From Prunella strophiata (taxonomy: Eukaryota > Chordata > Aves > Passeriformes > Prunellidae): DNA of 64,000 nucleotides. Below, in pieces: positions 61,453-64,000 of the stretch; within the stretch, counting starts at the first letter, position 1; each line of letters opens with the position of its first letter. A program made the translations under genes and the position numbers. The stretch spans positions 86,213,800-86,277,799 of the forward strand of contig JAZBQD010000030.1 of assembly GCA_036583965.1 (NCBI GenBank), read 5' to 3'. The notes under the pieces were generated by a model. The model was not told the DNA's origin. It saw only the letters and a program-made list of their open reading frames with translations, and did no database searches.

Positions 61453-61664
61453 CCTTCCTTCCTTCCTTCCTTCCTTCCTTCCTTCCTTCCTTCCTTCCTT
61501 CCTTCCTTCCTTCCTTCCTTCCTTCCTTCCTTCCTTCCTTCCTTCCTTCCTTCCTTCCTTCCTTCCTTCCTTCCTTCCTTCCTTCCTTCCTTCCTTCCTT
61601 CCTTCCTTCCTTCCTTCCTTCCTTCCTTCCTTCTTCCTTCCTTCCTTCCTTCCTTCCTTCCTTC
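61453..61664. repeat. (TTCC)n tetranucleotide microsatellite, about 53 units
   Basis: 212 bases of almost pure TTCC, with one three-base unit (TTC near 61631). The minus strand is (GGAA)n, the core of ETS-family binding sites, and a purine-only strand able to form triplex DNA. Frames reading PSFLPSFL and GRKEGRKE are repeat artefacts. Assembly length may not be exact. Confidence 0.98.
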
Positions 61665-61670
61665 TCTCCA

Positions 61671-64000
61671 CTAAGCTGTTTTTTGCTTAATCTTCTTATT
61701 TGGATCCAATATATCCATGAGGCAATAATTGCATGGGACAAAAATGTGTTGAAACTCAAAGTGCTCAGTGCAGGACCCATCCTGCAGTGAATCCCACACC
61801 CTTTACACAGCCAATGGAAAGGCCAACTAGCTGGCTTCCTGAAGGAGACCCTGAAGGAGTTTGTTCTGCATTAGGTATCTAAATAGTACAGTAGGTCTTT
61901 GAGAGAAGCAGTGAACAGTGGTGACTGAAAGAGGAAGAAGGAATAAAAAACAAAGCAAATGATGTGTAAAAATTAAGAGAGTGTACCTACTGGTAATGAA
62001 TTTTGTAAACAGAATACTCCATGACCAAAGCCCTGAGAAGTCATTGTCTTTGTAGACATTATTGGTCCAACAAAGGGGTTGAAGAACAGAGGGGAGAAGA
62101 TCTATCTGTGGAGGTATCACCCTGCTAAAAAGATTCTGCTAGCTGCAGGAAAAGGCCTGAACCTTCATTTCAACCCCTTAGACAACTGCACTGATTAGAG
62201 GGGCTGCTAAATAATGAGACACTGTGGGTTTGCTCAGGGACAAACACAGGAGTCCCTACCTCACTTGCAGATTAACATTTAACTCATGGGATTTCTGGGT
62301 TGATTTTTGTGGTGATGTAGTTATAGAAGAAAAAAAAATGCTCTTTATTCTTTTGTTTTGTTTTGTTTTGTTTTTCCTTTTTAATGCAGCTTACATTAAA
62401 AAAACCCAATGAAATTCAATTTCTGAATAACCATTAATATGTTGCTCACATTTCAGACAACTCTACTTTGTTTTGGGCATATTAGACTGTGTTCTTTTGA
62501 TATGTTTAATTTTTGCAATTGAAGCTTTCTGAACTCACAGTGAGGTATTTGTAGAAAGTTAATTAGCCCATGCAAATTCACTAACATCTGTTTTCTACTT
62601 TAAAATAATTGAAATTGTCTTTTATGGTACAGTTAAAAAATTAAATAATTAGTAAAATTTTATGCTATATAAATGACCCAGGCTGTGTTGCAGCCTTCAG
62701 ACAGGTTTGATCAACTTTCTTAGGCTGCTCATTGGAAACAAAAAGTCAATTTTACTAAGTTGAGTAGCATATTAAAGACCTGATAGATACCTTGAAAGAT
62801 AAAATAAAGTCAGACAATATTCTCCTATGTCTTTCTGTAAAGCACATTATCAGTCTTGGTGAAAATAAGTCTGAGGTAGCTGGTATTATTACAGTTTAAG
62901 TGCACATGACCTTGCACAAATTAGGCCATAATCTTGTTATCAAACTGATACAGAAGGAGGTGGACATCTTAAAGATCAGGAGACAGCAGCATTTTCAGGA
63001 CTAAACCCAGTACTACTTATCTACTTATTGGACTAATCAGAAAATTTTTGGGTGAAATTCATTCCACTAAACTGTAGGCACTAAAATGAAAAATATACCA
63101 TGACTCCAACTGCAAGTTAAGGAAAAAAAAATCAAGAGACTTTAGAAGAGCAAATTCCAGATGTTCTAAAAATCCCTGGGCCTGAGATCATATGAGCACT
63201 CTGCTAACTTCATCATATAGCAGGGAAGTCTGTGAAATCTGTGATAATCTAGCAGGCTAGGGATTGGAATCTGAGAGATATTGCAGCCTTTTCCCATTAC
63301 TTGTATTTGAGTCCATGTGTTTTTTTCCATTTTAGAAAGCTTTCCTATCAAACAGCATCAATAATATAAAAAAATATCAAACAGGCATTTAGAAACCTTC
63401 AGTAAAGGTAGTAAAATTTAGTATGGTTTTGTTTTCTTTAGCAATCTGTTTTCTGTTGTCTCTTAGAATGGTGTCTATTAGTAGACAAAATTTTTAACAA
63501 AGCTGTACTTTTATGGGAAATTCCCCTTCACCATTCCAGTCTCAAAATTATCTCTTTCAAAGACATTGCTGTGATATAAGGTTATCTATACATTTTCATG
63601 TATCTTTTACAAGGTATCTTAGGGAATTATAAGAATCTTCTCTCACAGTCTTTACTATATGAATATTCAGTGTAGAGGTGACTACCAGTGATGAGCAAAA
63701 ATTCCTTAAAGTATATCAAGAAATATTTAGATCTGGAAAACCAGCGTGCTATGGCAATTAACACTGCTGACCCCCAAAGAGTACTTCAGAGGATGGTGCC
63801 ACAAAATGAACAACTGTGTTATATAATTGCAGTAACAAAGATTATAACCACAAACAGATGGAAAATATTACTGAGAATACCTCTCAGTGATTGTACCAGT
63901 CAATATTAAAAGTAAAAACGCCTTTCAATATTTTTATGATAATCATAATGGATCAGTGGCAGCAGGAGGGGTGGCTATGTTTGCATGAGCCTCTCCGTGG
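61671..64000. other. AT-rich noncoding stretch
   Basis: No gene, RNA or named transposon recognised. It has one (TTTTG)n tract. The stretch at about 62660-62960 is repeat-poor and complex and could hold another conserved element, but the signal is weak. Confidence 0.5.
62350..62377. repeat. Short (TTTTG)n tract
   Basis: About five TTTTG units end in a T run and CC. Simple repeat. Confidence 0.9.

Noticed and set aside
61410..61790. Frames of 81-126 codons with LPSF or GRKE repeats on both strands
   Set aside because: Produced by the (TTCC)n microsatellite; no real protein.

Overview
The window looks like one piece of a bird nuclear genome. It is AT-rich and CpG-poor, has no operon-like coding density, and carries several CR1 LINE copies of the avian type: 3' ends related to the TCACAGAATCACAGAAT motif, and reverse-transcriptase (RT) remnants with the LGVLVD...LNMSQQC and QFW.PQYK...QRRA signatures. 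I found no convincing protein-coding gene. The open frames are short and repeat-derived, or have the composition of random AT-rich DNA. The window is best read as a gene desert or the inside of a very long intron. No bacterial or phage genes, CRISPR arrays, tRNAs or rRNAs were seen.

Layout. 1-4.86 kb is unremarkable. 4.86-5.88 kb is an avian CR1 copy on the minus strand. 5.9-18.2 kb is mostly unique sequence with homopolymers, a 25-bp tandem duplication, and a more complex GC-richer stretch at 14.4-15.8 kb. 18.44-18.64 kb is an old CR1-like fragment. 19.2-22.7 kb holds several low-repeat blocks, rich in TAAT and POU-like words, that look like candidate conserved noncoding elements. 22.7-33.8 kb is unique AT-rich sequence with a (TTTTA)n and a (GA)n tract.

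33.9-39.0 kb is the most eventful stretch. It has an old MIR-like (CORE-SINE) tRNA-derived SINE, a decayed Ty3/Gypsy-type RT segment, a 230-bp pure (TTCCC)n tract, a long degraded ancient CR1-like LINE and a younger CR1, the last two both on the minus strand. 39-46 kb is unique, with one possible terminal exon near 41.4 kb. 46.3-46.8 kb is a plus-strand CR1 3' end, 47.6-47.7 kb a CR1 scrap, and 50.7-51.0 kb an ancient CR1 endonuclease/RT-junction fragment. 56.5-60.8 kb has more candidate conserved blocks. 61.0-61.37 kb is an ancient CR1 3' end, followed by a 212-bp (TTCC)n tract.

The likely work of this DNA is regulatory or structural rather than protein coding. Two weak strand signals, an excess of long T runs over A runs on the plus strand and mostly minus-strand CR1 copies, would fit a long intron transcribed on the plus strand. 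All calls of conservation, exon identity and repeat family come from reading the sequence and need database alignment. I did not find a clearly new biological system; the Gypsy-type fossil and the dense candidate noncoding elements are the parts most worth following up.
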